A stretch of 64,000 nt of DNA from Metapseudomonas otitidis (GCF_900111835.1 NZ_FOJP01000012.1:1-64000); one strand, 5' to 3'; shown: positions 19,045-28,119, numbered from the stretch's first letter. Translations and numbers: made by a program. The notes: generated by a model not told the origin, from the letters alone.

Positions 19045-19056
19045 ATGACCTGGCCC

Positions 19057-19806
19057 TCAGATCGCAATCGCACTCCCCGCCCAGGCCGGGTGCACGGCGC
19101 CCGGGAGGGTGAAGGGAATCGGGATGCCACGCTTCTTGAACTTCAGCGGCAGCCAGTGCACCCGGTCCGGCGCGTGGGGCTCGATCAGCAGGCGCCGGGC
19201 AGTGGCCATGGCGTCAGTCATCTGCTGCGGGTAGATCACGTAGTCATAGCCCTCCTCCGCCCACAGCGGGAGGATGATCGGCACCTCTTCCAGGATGTAC
19301 TCGCGGCATTGCGCAGCCGCGCGCTCGACATCGGCGTCCGGGTCGCGCAATCGCAGGCGCTCGATGAACACGCCGATGGTGGCCTCGATGGCGCCGCGCA
19401 GGTCCTCGCTCTCGCGATAGAGCTGGTCCACCTGCTGGCGCAGCTCCGCGTAGCGGTCGGAGGCCAGCTCCTGGTTCCAGCGGCTGACCGTTACCGGTGC
19501 TTCCAGCCCCGACAGGTAGCGGCGGTTGCGCGCCAGCCAGGCGTCGCCGTCGCGGATCGAGGCGGAGAGCGCCTCCCCCGGCGACTTGCCGTGCTTGTTG
19601 TGGCGCTGCAGGGTGTCGGCCACCACCACCTTCACCCGACTGAAGCCGGACTTGTTGATCAGGTGCACGGTGGAGCTGAGCTTCTGCCCCTCGTGGTACT
19701 CCTGCCCCACGCTCACCGCCAGCACGCAGCGCTTGCCGGTGAAGTCCAGCTCCTCGCCGCCCTTGTTGAAATAGGCTTTCAGGTTGATCGCTTCCACGTC
19801 ACTCAT
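19057..19806 (-). CDS. tRNA-dependent cyclodipeptide synthase, XYP subfamily
   Basis: 249 residues from ATG 19806. CDPSs hijack two aminoacyl-tRNAs to make a 2,5-diketopiperazine. The protein aligns by eye with AlbC along the whole length: catalytic Ser32 in CVLAVSVGQEY (AlbC Ser37), DTLQRHNKHGKSPGEA, the pair Tyr170/Glu174 in CREYILEE (AlbC Tyr178/Glu182), and Tyr192-Pro193 in VIYPQQ. Q at the AlbC Asn40 position plus YP defines the XYP rather than NYH subfamily. It follows the 2OG oxygenase by five bases, so they are almost certainly co-translated. The product cannot be predicted. An in-frame extension upstream lies inside the oxygenase gene and is not used. Confidence 0.85.
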   Translation of the reverse strand: MSDVEAINLKAYFNKGGEELDFTGKRCVLAVSVGQEYHEGQKLSSTVHLINKSGFSRVKVVVADTLQRHNKHGKSPGEALSASIRDGDAWLARNRRYLSGLEAPVTVSRWNQELASDRYAELRQQVDQLYRESEDLRGAIEATIGVFIERLRLRDPDADVERAAAQCREYILEEVPIILPLWAEEGYDYVIYPQQMTDAMATARRLLIEPHAPDRVHWLPLKFKKRGIPIPFTLPGAVHPAWAGSAIAI

Positions 19807-19811
19807 GCTGC

Positions 19812-20588
19812 TTAGCTCCAATAGGCCAGGGGCTGGTCGTCGCCGAAATAACCGATGAATACGCCGAGGGTGATCCGTGTGGCGGTGGCCGAGGGGCGCA
19901 CTGCGTGGATCAGCCGCGGGTTGAGCAGGATCAGGTCGCCCGGCTCGGGCTTGACCACCACCTCCGGCGGCGGCAGCAGGTGCCGTTCGATGCCGTAGGC
20001 ACGCGAGCCGCGCAGCCGCTCGTATTCCGCCTCGTCGGGCTGCTGGCCCCAGAACTCCAGTTCGCCGCCGTCCTCCGGGATGGCCAGGTAGACGTTGGCG
20101 GACAACTGCGTCAGCAGCTTGGGCTCGTGGTCCTGGGGCGCGTTGCGCTCGAGGTTGTCGGTATGGGGGGTGAGGTCGGTGCCATTGCCGAGGAAGCGGG
20201 TGATGCCGACGAAGCACTTCTGCCCGTTCACATCCAGCAGGCGCGCGCCCTTGGGCCAGACCTCGTCGAGCAGCAGGCGCAGCTCGTCGATGGGCGACGC
20301 CAGAGGCCGGAACACGTCGCGCACGCGGCGGATGGTGGGCACGGCCTGGGCGTGGTACTCGGCGCGGCTGGCCTCGTCGCCGATCTCGATATAGGCCTTG
20401 CCCAGGCGCACGAACTCGTTCTGCTCGCTGAAGGCGCTGCGCAGTTCGTGGCGGCTGAGCCGCTCGCGGGCCAGTTCAACGGTGTCGGCCGGGGCAAAGC
20501 CCTTGATGAGGATGCCGTAGTGCCGGGCCTGGATCAGGCCGGCCAGGTGGTCGGCGGTCAGTTCGTCGACCGTGGTGGTGATCAGCAT
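19812..20588 (-). CDS. 2-oxoglutarate/Fe(II)-dependent oxygenase
   Basis: 258 residues from ATG 20588 (GAGG seven bases upstream; ATG 20603 is an alternative). Iron ligands His142 and Asp144 (LTPHTDN) and His228 (RLIHAVRP) plus the 2OG-binding Arg238 (RITLGVF) are in place, with the GELEFW strand between them. No signal peptide, so it is cytoplasmic. Tight coupling to the cyclodipeptide synthase suggests it hydroxylates or desaturates the diketopiperazine or a precursor amino acid, as the oxygenases do in bicyclomycin biosynthesis; only one such gene is present here, so the product must be simpler. Confidence 0.85.
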   Translation of the reverse strand: MLITTTVDELTADHLAGLIQARHYGILIKGFAPADTVELARERLSRHELRSAFSEQNEFVRLGKAYIEIGDEASRAEYHAQAVPTIRRVRDVFRPLASPIDELRLLLDEVWPKGARLLDVNGQKCFVGITRFLGNGTDLTPHTDNLERNAPQDHEPKLLTQLSANVYLAIPEDGGELEFWGQQPDEAEYERLRGSRAYGIERHLLPPPEVVVKPEPGDLILLNPRLIHAVRPSATATRITLGVFIGYFGDDQPLAYWS

Positions 20589-20678
20589 GGTGTTGCCTCG
20601 CATGTATCCCTGAAATGGAACGTCCGTTGTGGGTTCGGGGAAGGGGCGGCCCTGGAGGGGCATGGGCTTCGGGACGGG

Positions 20679-21629
20679 TCATGGATGCGCCTCCCCGTGG
20701 CTGTTGAAGCGCCGGTCCACCTGCTCGGCTGCCACGAAGCCGGGGCCGATCACACCCTCGTCCCGGTACAGCCGGGCGGTGTCGGCGAGGTCCTGCACCA
20801 GGGCCTCGTCCACGTCCACCCGCCTGGGTTGTGAGTAGCGGTTGGAGCGCAGGTGCACCTCCAGCGGCAGGCCGCTCTGGCGCGCCTGGATCGCCGAGAA
20901 GGCCTCGACATGGGCGTTGGCCCAGTCCCAGGCGCGGCCAACGCGCTGGAGGAAGTCCCGCAGTTGCTCCGGCTTGTCGCGGATCGCCGCCGGGTTGGCC
21001 ACCAGCAGCATGTTGCCGGCGAACAGCCCTTCCCCGCTGACCAGCACCCGCGTGCCGCCTTCCAGCTGCACCATGCTGGTGTACGGGTCCCAGGTGGCCC
21101 AGGCATCCGCCCCGCCGTTGGCCAGCAGGCTGCGGGACTCCCCCGGCTGCAGGAACACGAACGTCGCATCGCGCCCGCTGCGGCCCACCGAGCGCAGCGC
21201 CGCGAGCGCCAGGTAATGGCCGATGGAGCCGCGCGTGGTGGTGATGCGCGTGCCCACCAGGGACGCCGCATCGGTAAGTGGCGAGCCCTCGGGCACGACG
21301 ATGGCCACCGCCGTGGGCGTGACCTTCAGGCGCACCACGCCCACCGTCTTCAACCCGGCACCGGCCGAGGCGGCGAAGACGAAGGGCGCGACGCCCAGGG
21401 TGCCGACATCCACCGCACCGGCGCTCAGGGCCTCGGCCGTGGGCGCCGCCGCACCGAAGGCGGCGAACTCGATGGGGTACGGCACCGACTCCAGCTCGCC
21501 GGCGGCCTGCAGCAGCACCTGCAGCGAGTTCTTCTGGCTCGACACGCGCAGCGCCTCGGCGCCCAGCGCCGGGGCAGCCCCCAGCGCCAGGCACAGGAGG
21601 CCCGCCAGCAAACGTCCCGTGCCCATCAT
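20679..21629 (-). CDS. ABC transporter substrate-binding protein (SsuA/NMT1-like)
   Basis: 316 residues. The start ATG overlaps the stop of the TonB-receptor gene (TGATG), so translation is coupled. Signal peptide to about residue 24 (LLAGLLCLALGAAPALG), then the SsuA-type periplasmic binding fold: PYPIEFAAFGAAAPTAEAL, AVDVGTLGVAPFVFA, GSIGHYLALAAL and ANGGADAWATWDPY, the last typical of aliphatic-sulfonate binding proteins. No permease or ATPase is in this unit; it probably feeds the SsuBC-like pair at 32.1-33.7 kb or another system. Confidence 0.87.
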   Translation of the reverse strand: MMGTGRLLAGLLCLALGAAPALGAEALRVSSQKNSLQVLLQAAGELESVPYPIEFAAFGAAAPTAEALSAGAVDVGTLGVAPFVFAASAGAGLKTVGVVRLKVTPTAVAIVVPEGSPLTDAASLVGTRITTTRGSIGHYLALAALRSVGRSGRDATFVFLQPGESRSLLANGGADAWATWDPYTSMVQLEGGTRVLVSGEGLFAGNMLLVANPAAIRDKPEQLRDFLQRVGRAWDWANAHVEAFSAIQARQSGLPLEVHLRSNRYSQPRRVDVDEALVQDLADTARLYRDEGVIGPGFVAAEQVDRRFNSHGEAHP

Positions 21630-24091
21630 CAGAACGCCAGGCTCACGCGGCCGTAGTAGTAGCCGCCACCCAGCCCGTAGGGCGAGAACATCCCGTACTC
21701 GTAGGTACCGGCCCAGGGCACGATGCCGATCTTGTCCGGGTAGACGTCGAACAGGTTGTTCGCCCCCAGGGCCACGGTGAGGTTCTGGGTGACGTCGTAG
21801 GCGACGTCGATGTCGGTGATCCACTTGGCGCTGTAGGTGCGGTCGTTGGCCGGGATGTTCGAGCCCTCGGTGTATTCGCCATAGCGGGTCAGCGTCAGGT
21901 TCAGGGTCCAGTCGTCCACCTTGTAGTTGGTGTTGAGGATCCACTTGTCCTTAGGCGTGGCCTTGGTCAGGTCGGTTTGCTGCTGGCGGTCGAACAGCAC
22001 GTAGCCGGAACCCAGGCTGGACAGCTCGGGCGGCGTGTCGGCGAGGTCGCGGATGGTGGTCTTGTTGTGGTTGTAGGCAAGGCTCCAGCGCACCGTGCCG
22101 TACTCGTCCAGCGGCTGGCGGTACTCGGCCACCAGGTCGACGCCCTTGGTGCGGGTGTCGGCGGCGTTGGCGAAATACTGGCCGGAAAGGTTCGGCGACA
22201 GGCCGTTGGCCACCAGGATCGCCGACACCGCCGGGCCGGTGAGCACGCCGGTCTGCAGAATGCGGTCGTCGATGTCGATCAGGTAGAAGTCGGCGGTCAG
22301 GCGCAGGCGGTCGGTGGGTTCGGCGGTGAAGCCCAGGCTGTAGTTGCGCGAGGTTTCCGGCTCCAGGGCCTTGGCACCGAGGGCGATGGCTTCCCGCGAG
22401 CCGGGGCGCATCTGCTTGGTGCGCGCGGTGGTGGTGGCGCCGCCGGCACCGAATATGGTGACCGAGCTGGTGGAGGAGAACACGTTCTGCGCCAGGGATG
22501 GCGCGCGGAAGCCGTTGCTCACCGCCGCCCGCACCGCGTAGCCCGGGGCGAACTCGTAGCGGGTGGTGAACTTGCCGCTGAGGGTCTCGCCGATGTCCTG
22601 GTTGTAGCGCTCGTAGCGCAGGGCGAAGGCGTTGTACCACTGCGGGGTGACGTTGAGGCCGAAGTCCACATAGGCGGCGCCGCTGTGGCGGATCATGTCG
22701 CCAGCGTCCTCGGGGGTGGTGCCGTTGACCGAGAACAGGCCCGGGTCGGGTCGGCGCCCGCCCAGGCTGCCGCTGGGAATCACGTAGTTGCCGTAGTTGT
22801 AGGAGTTGGGCTCGCCCTCGGTGAGTTCGTACTTCTCCCAGCGGTATTCGATGCCGGCGGAGGTTTCCAGGGGGCTGTCCAGGCCGATGTCCAGCGCACG
22901 GGTCAGGTCCAGGTTGGTGGTCCACTGGTCGAAGATCTCGTCGGTCAGGTGGAAACGCCGCTGACTGAAATCCGGCCCGTTGGAGAGGTTGAGGTTGTTG
23001 TCGGTGTAGAGCTTGGCCTTGTCGCGGCCGTAGCTGGTGGAGAGGTCCCAGTCCCAGTCGGCGGCCAGGCCCTTGAGCCCGGCGAGGAACTGGTAGTCCG
23101 TCTCGTTCACCTCGCGGGTGGCCTGGCCGCCCTTGGGGTACGGCTGGTTGGCCAGCCAGTTGGTGGCGGTGATGTCGGTGGGCGCGCGGTGGCCGAGCAC
23201 CTTCTTGCCGTCGCGGTAGCTGAGGGTGGAGAAGGAGTAGAGCTTGAGGTCCTCGCCCAGCGGCAGCTCCAGGTTGTAGGCGCTGCTGTAGGTGCGGTCG
23301 CGGCCCAGTCCGTACTCCTCGCCCCAGCCGTGGCGCTGGGTGATGCGCGGGTCCGGCTGGCCGTTCTCCAGGGTGCCGAAGTTGCCGCGCACGGCGCCGG
23401 CGCGGTCATAGGGCTCCTGCACCTTGGCGTCGAAGGAAAGGTTGAAGAAGCCGCCCTCCCCCAGGCCGAAGCCGAAGTTGGCGGCCTCGTGGCCGGTGGT
23501 GCCGTCGCCGCTGTAGTACTGGCCGAGGGAGCTGTCCGAGGTGATCCCCTCGGCGTCCTTCTTGAGGATGATGTTGATCACCCCGGCGATGGCGTCGGAG
23601 CCGTACTGGGCGGCGGCGCCGTCGCGCAGCACCTCGATGCGCTCGATGGCGGCGGTGGGGATCAGGTCCAGGTCCACCGGCACGGCGGCGGTGCCGACCC
23701 GGGCGTTGTTGTTGATCATCGCGGTGTTGTGGCGGCGCTTGCCGTTCACCAGGATCAGCACCTGGTCACCGCCCAGGCCGCGCATGCTGATGCCACGCAC
23801 CAGGAAGGCGGTGCCGCCGCCGTTGATGGTGGGTGCGTTGAAGGACGGCAGCAGGCGCGTGAGCATGTCCTTGAGGCCGTTCTGGCCGCTGGTCTTCAAC
23901 TGCTCGCCGGAGATCACGTCCACCGGCGCGGGGCTGTCGGTCACGGTGCGCTGCTGGCTGCCGCGCACGCCGGTCACCACCACGGTGGACAGGGTCGGGT
24001 CGCTGGCGGCCAGCGCCTCGCCGCCCAGGGCGAGGAGCAGCGCGGCGCTGAGGGGGGAAAGCGAGAAGGTCTTGCTGAAGGCGTTACGCAT
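21629..24091 (-). CDS. TonB-dependent outer-membrane receptor
   Basis: 820 residues from ATG 24091 (AGGAAG ribosome site). Signal peptide, then a TonB-box-like STVVVTGVR, a plug domain (PVDVISGEQL, VRGISMRGLGGDQVLILVNGKRRH, RIEVLRDGAAAQYGSDAIAGVINIIL) and a 22-strand barrel ending in YYYGRVSLAF. Active uptake of a large or scarce ligand across the outer membrane is implied. The plug resembles receptors of the Caulobacter/Xanthomonas type more than classical siderophore receptors, so a sulfur ester, peptide or diketopiperazine-metal complex are all possible. Coupled to the downstream binding protein. Confidence 0.92.
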   Translation of the reverse strand: MRNAFSKTFSLSPLSAALLLALGGEALAASDPTLSTVVVTGVRGSQQRTVTDSPAPVDVISGEQLKTSGQNGLKDMLTRLLPSFNAPTINGGGTAFLVRGISMRGLGGDQVLILVNGKRRHNTAMINNNARVGTAAVPVDLDLIPTAAIERIEVLRDGAAAQYGSDAIAGVINIILKKDAEGITSDSSLGQYYSGDGTTGHEAANFGFGLGEGGFFNLSFDAKVQEPYDRAGAVRGNFGTLENGQPDPRITQRHGWGEEYGLGRDRTYSSAYNLELPLGEDLKLYSFSTLSYRDGKKVLGHRAPTDITATNWLANQPYPKGGQATREVNETDYQFLAGLKGLAADWDWDLSTSYGRDKAKLYTDNNLNLSNGPDFSQRRFHLTDEIFDQWTTNLDLTRALDIGLDSPLETSAGIEYRWEKYELTEGEPNSYNYGNYVIPSGSLGGRRPDPGLFSVNGTTPEDAGDMIRHSGAAYVDFGLNVTPQWYNAFALRYERYNQDIGETLSGKFTTRYEFAPGYAVRAAVSNGFRAPSLAQNVFSSTSSVTIFGAGGATTTARTKQMRPGSREAIALGAKALEPETSRNYSLGFTAEPTDRLRLTADFYLIDIDDRILQTGVLTGPAVSAILVANGLSPNLSGQYFANAADTRTKGVDLVAEYRQPLDEYGTVRWSLAYNHNKTTIRDLADTPPELSSLGSGYVLFDRQQQTDLTKATPKDKWILNTNYKVDDWTLNLTLTRYGEYTEGSNIPANDRTYSAKWITDIDVAYDVTQNLTVALGANNLFDVYPDKIGIVPWAGTYEYGMFSPYGLGGGYYYGRVSLAF

Positions 24092-24154
24092 CACGGGACT
24101 TCCTGTAGGCGACCGCAACCCGGCCGCATCTGGCTCGATCTGTGGGGGATTGGG

Positions 24155-24649
24155 TCAGCGGGCCTTGGCGGCCACCGCCTCGACTTCGATCAGCGCGCCG
24201 GGCAACACCAGCCCGGCCACCTGCACCGTGGTGCGGGTCGGCTTCAGCGGCTGCTTCTCGCTGCCGAAGAACTGCCGGAAGCCGCGCTGCAGGCCTTCGA
24301 AGTCCATGCGCCCGTCCAGCTTCGGGTCGCCCACCAGGTACACCCGCAGTTGCACCACATCGCCCAGGCCGAGGCCGCGCGGGGCCAGGGCGGCCTCCAC
24401 CTTGCGCAGCACGGCGATGGTCTGCGCCTCGGTGTCGCCGGCGGCGCGCAGGTCATCCTTGGCGGCCTTGGGGTCGGCCGGGTCCGGGAGGATGCCGGAG
24501 ACGAAGGTCAGCGCCGTGCCCGGCGGCAGGGTCGCCGACTGCAGGATCGGCGAGTTGGGATAGGTCGAGGGCACCCGCTCGATCTCCGCGGCCTGGCCGA
24601 CGGTGGCGAAAAGGACCCCCAACCCCAGAAGGGCATGTTTGAAAGGCAT
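24155..24649 (-). CDS. Exported RidA/YjgF-family protein
   Basis: 164 residues with a signal peptide (MPFKHALLGLGVLFATVGQA), followed by a Rid-type domain: FVSGILPD, AQTIAVLRKVEAALAPRGLGLGDVVQLRVYL and PTRTTVQVAGLVLPGALIEVEAVA. The Arg of the PTRTT motif is the residue that binds the carboxylate in imine deaminases. RidA proteins hydrolyse reactive enamine/imine products, here in the periplasm. The neighbouring FAD amine oxidase would generate such imines, a sensible pairing. Confidence 0.87.
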   Translation of the reverse strand: MPFKHALLGLGVLFATVGQAAEIERVPSTYPNSPILQSATLPPGTALTFVSGILPDPADPKAAKDDLRAAGDTEAQTIAVLRKVEAALAPRGLGLGDVVQLRVYLVGDPKLDGRMDFEGLQRGFRQFFGSEKQPLKPTRTTVQVAGLVLPGALIEVEAVAAKAR

Positions 24650-24738
24650 CGCGAAAGCTCCAAGGTCTGTGTTGGCGCCAGCCTCGGAGGTCCGCTACCT
24701 GGCAGGTGGATCTGGTTATGGATGCGGCGCGGCGTGGT

Positions 24739-26325
24739 TCAGGCCGTTTGCCGGTGTTGCGACGTGCCTTGCGCACGCTCGAAGATGTTCCGCACCACGC
24801 GCCGGGCAGCGCCGGCGGCGGCTTCCTGCCAGATGCCCACGCCGCTGTGGGCGAGGCCGTCGCTGGTCAGGTGCACGCGGCCCTGGGCCTGGTTGAGCAG
24901 GCCGTAGTCCGGCTCCGCCACCTCGTGGCTGATCCAGGGGCCGAGGCTGTGGGGAATGCGGTTCCAGGCGATGGCCAGCGGCTTGCGCAGGTCCTGCCCG
25001 TGGCCGGGGTGCAGCAGCTCCACGGCCTGGCGCGACAGGGCGATCTGCTCGTCGATGGTTTTGTCGCCGAATTTGCGTGCCACCTCGCCGTTGTTGTACG
25101 CGGCTATGAGGATGCCCTCGGCCTGGTTGAAGCCGCCGCTGGGGTACCAGAGCCCAGAGGCCTCCTGGTTGATGAAGGAAAGCCCGCCGTAGATCTGGTA
25201 GTCGGTCTCCCAGAAGCGCCGCGACTGCCAGGCCACCTTGTTGGCGTAGCCGAACTGCACCGCCGAGATCGCCTGGCGCACCGGCGCGGTGAAGTTGCTG
25301 TCGATCCTGGCCAGCAGCGGCAGCGGCAGCGCGATCACCGCGTAGTCGCTGGTCACCTGCTGCTCGCGGCCGCTGCGGCGGTCGCGGTAGCCGATCTCCA
25401 CGCGGTCCTCGTGGTTGCGGATGGAGCGCACCTCGGCCCCCAGGCGCAGGGACGGCTGCAGGTGGCGCTGGAAGGCCGCCGGGATGCGGTCCATGCCGCC
25501 CACCGGCTGGAACATGGTGGGCGAGAACTCCGGGTATTCGTCGATCATCAGCGCGGTGCCCAGGGCCGGGTTGAGCAGCGTGCGCAGCGGCAGCGGCTCG
25601 TTCTTCTGCGCCAGCTGGTCGCCGGCACCGGGCCACACCTTGTAGCCGGAGCGCGCCGAGCCGAGGTAGTCGAGCTTCTCCGAGAGGTCGCCCCAGGTCT
25701 TGAGGAAACCCAGCAGGTTCTGCCGGTCGGCTGCGTTCAGCTCCTGGTCCAGGGCATGGCGGTTGACCGCCTTGGCCAGCAGCTCGGCGATGTGGCCGCG
25801 GCTGTCGTTCACCGCCTGGCGGATCTGCATCGGCGGCGCGGACAGGTCCGGGCGCACCAGGGCGTTGCGGCTGGTGTTCACCAGCACCTCCAGCTCCACC
25901 CCCAGCTCGCGGCAGTAGCCGAGCATCAGCTGGTGGTGGCTGGGCAGGCGCGCGGGGCCGGCGTTGAAGTAGAAACCCTCGTCGAAATCGGCGACCTGGG
26001 TGGTGCCGTCGGTGTACTCGACGCGATCGCCACGGCGCAGCGTCCAGTTGCGCCCGCCGACCCGCTCGCGGGCCTCCAGCAGGGTCACGGCGAAGCCGGC
26101 CTTGCGCAGCTCGTAGGCCGCCACCAGCCCGCCGATGCCGGCACCGACCACGGTGACGCTGGCGCCCTGCCCCAGGCCGCTGGCCGGTTGCAGCGCCGCG
26201 TAGTTCTCCTGGCTGGCCCCCGTGGCCGGGCTCATCACCCCGAGCACACCCATGGCCGCCATGGCGGCGCGGTAGCCCCCAACGGCACCGATACGGGCGA
26301 TGAGCTGTCGTCTGGTCAAAGGCAT
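24739..26325 (-). CDS. Tat-exported flavin monoamine / L-amino acid oxidase
   Basis: 528 residues from ATG 26325 (GGAGAG upstream). The N-terminus TRRQLIARIG followed by a hydrophobic stretch looks like a Tat signal. The Rossmann FAD motif VTVVGAGIGGLVAAYELRKAGF and EARERVGGRNWT are canonical for the monoamine oxidase / L-amino acid oxidase family, and the C-terminal LTSDGLAHSGVGIWQEAAAGAARR closes the FAD site. It would oxidise a primary amine or amino acid to an imine with release of H2O2. First gene of the unit containing RidA, the TonB receptor, the binding protein, the 2OG oxygenase and the CDPS. Confidence 0.87.
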   Translation of the reverse strand: MPLTRRQLIARIGAVGGYRAAMAAMGVLGVMSPATGASQENYAALQPASGLGQGASVTVVGAGIGGLVAAYELRKAGFAVTLLEARERVGGRNWTLRRGDRVEYTDGTTQVADFDEGFYFNAGPARLPSHHQLMLGYCRELGVELEVLVNTSRNALVRPDLSAPPMQIRQAVNDSRGHIAELLAKAVNRHALDQELNAADRQNLLGFLKTWGDLSEKLDYLGSARSGYKVWPGAGDQLAQKNEPLPLRTLLNPALGTALMIDEYPEFSPTMFQPVGGMDRIPAAFQRHLQPSLRLGAEVRSIRNHEDRVEIGYRDRRSGREQQVTSDYAVIALPLPLLARIDSNFTAPVRQAISAVQFGYANKVAWQSRRFWETDYQIYGGLSFINQEASGLWYPSGGFNQAEGILIAAYNNGEVARKFGDKTIDEQIALSRQAVELLHPGHGQDLRKPLAIAWNRIPHSLGPWISHEVAEPDYGLLNQAQGRVHLTSDGLAHSGVGIWQEAAAGAARRVVRNIFERAQGTSQHRQTA

Positions 26326-26873
26326 TGCAGGCACTCTCCTTGATTCCCTTCCACCAGGCACGGCTCGCCCGATGGCGCTCTTCCCTGGCTGCATCCGGAT
26401 ATCGCATCCGGTTATAGATTCACATCAAAGAGCTTCGAAATCGCTCTATGTGGAGCCATCCTATGGGGCGGAATTTGATAAGAGAAATACATTTTGAGCA
26501 TATGCAAATATTAAAATGTTTCATTTTTATCAATCTGCATATTGCGTGAAACGCATAATCATCTTGAAACATCATGCCCACGTAGCCCAAGGCACGGGCG
26601 GCGCGGTGTTGGCGAGAGAGCGGGCCTGGCGAGACGGGATGGCTACCGTAGGAGGCGAAGGCGCAGGCACCGTCCGTAGCCCGGACTTCAGTCCGGGGGT
26701 AGCGGAAACCCCGTTCCCGGGCTGAAGCCCGGGCTACGGTTTGCCTGGACCTGCGTTTACCGCATGGGATGGCGCTGAGCGATTTCGTGTGGAGATCGGC
26801 GCCAGGGTGCATCTGGGTAGCCCGGACTTCAGTCCGGGGATGCCACAGGCTTCGCTCCCGGGCTGAACCCGGG
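26326..26873. other. Long intergenic region with promoter-like AT block and repeats
   Basis: 26410-26580 is strikingly AT-rich for this DNA and includes GCATATGC, several -10-like stretches and an inverted TTGCGT/ACGCAT motif; it is the likely promoter and operator of the FAD-oxidase-to-CDPS unit. The rest holds the two palindromic elements listed separately. I see no gene. Confidence 0.6.
26676..26737. repeat. Long palindromic element GTAGCCCGG...CCGGGCTAC
   Basis: Two CCCGGACTTCAGTCCGGG-type palindromes back to back, bounded by GTAGCCCGG and CCGGGCTAC, so the whole 62-bp unit is an imperfect inverted repeat. The second copy is at 26817-26877. Confidence 0.8.
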
Positions 26874-26877
26874 CTAC
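26817..26877. repeat. Second copy of the palindromic element, overlapping a stop codon
   Basis: Same architecture as 26676-26737. Its right edge GGGCTAC contains 26874-26876, the stop codon (TAG on the minus strand) of the dipeptidase gene, so the element supplies that gene's terminus. Confidence 0.8.
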
Positions 26878-28082
26878 TTCGAGGCGGCGTTTGCTTCCGC
26901 TGCCGCCAGCACCCGCAGCAGGTTGCCGCCCCAGATCGCGGCGAGGTCCTGTTCGCTGTAGCCGGCGGCGAGCAGGCGTTCGCTGATGCGTGGCAGGTCG
27001 CTGACGTCGCGCAGGCCTTCCACGCCGCCGCCGCCGTCCCAGTCGGCGCCGATGCCGACGTGTTGCGGGCCGACCACGTCGAGGATGTGCAGCAGGTGCG
27101 CCATGAAGTCGTCCAGGCGCGTGGGCGGCAACGGGTAGCGGGCATCGGCCTCGCGGATACGCCGAGCGAGGTCGGCCACCTGTTCCGGGGAGAGGCTGGC
27201 GGCCAGGCGGAACTCGCGGTACAGCGGCGCCAGGACCTTGTCCCGCTCCGGGTTTGGCGGCCGGGGGACCAGGTCGCTGGGGAAGCTGTTGACCTGTATC
27301 ACGCCGCCCTTTTCCGCGAGCCTGCGCAGCCGCGCGTCGTCGAGGTTACGCGGGTGCGGGCCGATGGCGCGGGCGCCGGAGTGGGAAGCGATCACCGGCG
27401 CGCGGGACAATTCCAGCACCTGGTCGAACACCGCGTCGGAGGCATGGGACACATCGATGAGAATCCCCAGCCGGTTGGCCTCCCCCACCAGTTCGCGCCC
27501 GGCCGGGCTGAGGCCGTGCCATTCCGGCAGCGCGGTGGCGGAGTCGGCGAATTCGTTGTTCTGCGCGTGCACCAGGCCGAGCATGCGCAGCCCCAGGCGC
27601 TGGTAGGTGGCCAGGCGGCCCGGGTCGGCGGCCAGGGGCTCGGCGTTCTCCATGCTGATCAGCACCACGCGGCGCCCCGAGGCGACGATACCGGGCACCT
27701 CCTGCGCGCGGGTGGCCAGGGCGAATTCATCGGGCCGTGCGGCGACCATGTCGCGGATGCGGGTGATCACCGCCAGGCCGTGTTCGCTGGCCAGGGTGCG
27801 CCCCTCTGCCGTGCGCGGGCCCTGGGGCGTGAATACGGCGAAGAAACCGCCATCCAGCCCGCCCTCGCGTATGCGCGGCAGGTCGACCTGGGACAGGTCG
27901 TCGGCGTAGCGGTGGCGCTGGCTGATGTCCCAGCCGGGCCGCGCCAGTTGCATGGGGGTGTCGAGGTGGCTGTCGAGCACCAGCAGCCGCTCGTGGAGGA
28001 CGTGGATAGCGGGCGGGACGTCGGTGGCCTGGGCGCTGCCGGTGAGCAGTGCCAGGGCGATCAGGGTTGGCTTGAGGTGCAT
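26874..28082 (-). CDS. Exported membrane dipeptidase (peptidase family M19)
   Basis: 402 residues with signal peptide MHLKPTLIALALLTGSAQA. The binuclear zinc site of renal-dipeptidase-like enzymes is complete: DSHLDT (His-x-Asp), SMEN (bridging Glu), DVSHAS and IASHSGAR (two His), plus HVGIGADWDGG. These enzymes hydrolyse dipeptides, including cystinyl or D-residue dipeptides, outside the cytoplasm. Last gene of the transporter-containing unit, 37 bases after the binding protein. With a cyclodipeptide synthase nearby, a role on the opened product is attractive but unproven. Its stop lies within a repeat element. Confidence 0.9.
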   Translation of the reverse strand: MHLKPTLIALALLTGSAQATDVPPAIHVLHERLLVLDSHLDTPMQLARPGWDISQRHRYADDLSQVDLPRIREGGLDGGFFAVFTPQGPRTAEGRTLASEHGLAVITRIRDMVAARPDEFALATRAQEVPGIVASGRRVVLISMENAEPLAADPGRLATYQRLGLRMLGLVHAQNNEFADSATALPEWHGLSPAGRELVGEANRLGILIDVSHASDAVFDQVLELSRAPVIASHSGARAIGPHPRNLDDARLRRLAEKGGVIQVNSFPSDLVPRPPNPERDKVLAPLYREFRLAASLSPEQVADLARRIREADARYPLPPTRLDDFMAHLLHILDVVGPQHVGIGADWDGGGGVEGLRDVSDLPRISERLLAAGYSEQDLAAIWGGNLLRVLAAAEANAASK

Positions 28083-28119
28083 GGAACCGATCCTTGGATG
28101 TCTGGGATACGTGACGGGC

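Noticed and set aside
19057-20588. Bicyclomycin biosynthesis
   Set aside because: The CDPS and MFS are suggestive, but bicyclomycin loci have five 2OG oxygenases and a P450. Only one oxygenase and no P450 are here.
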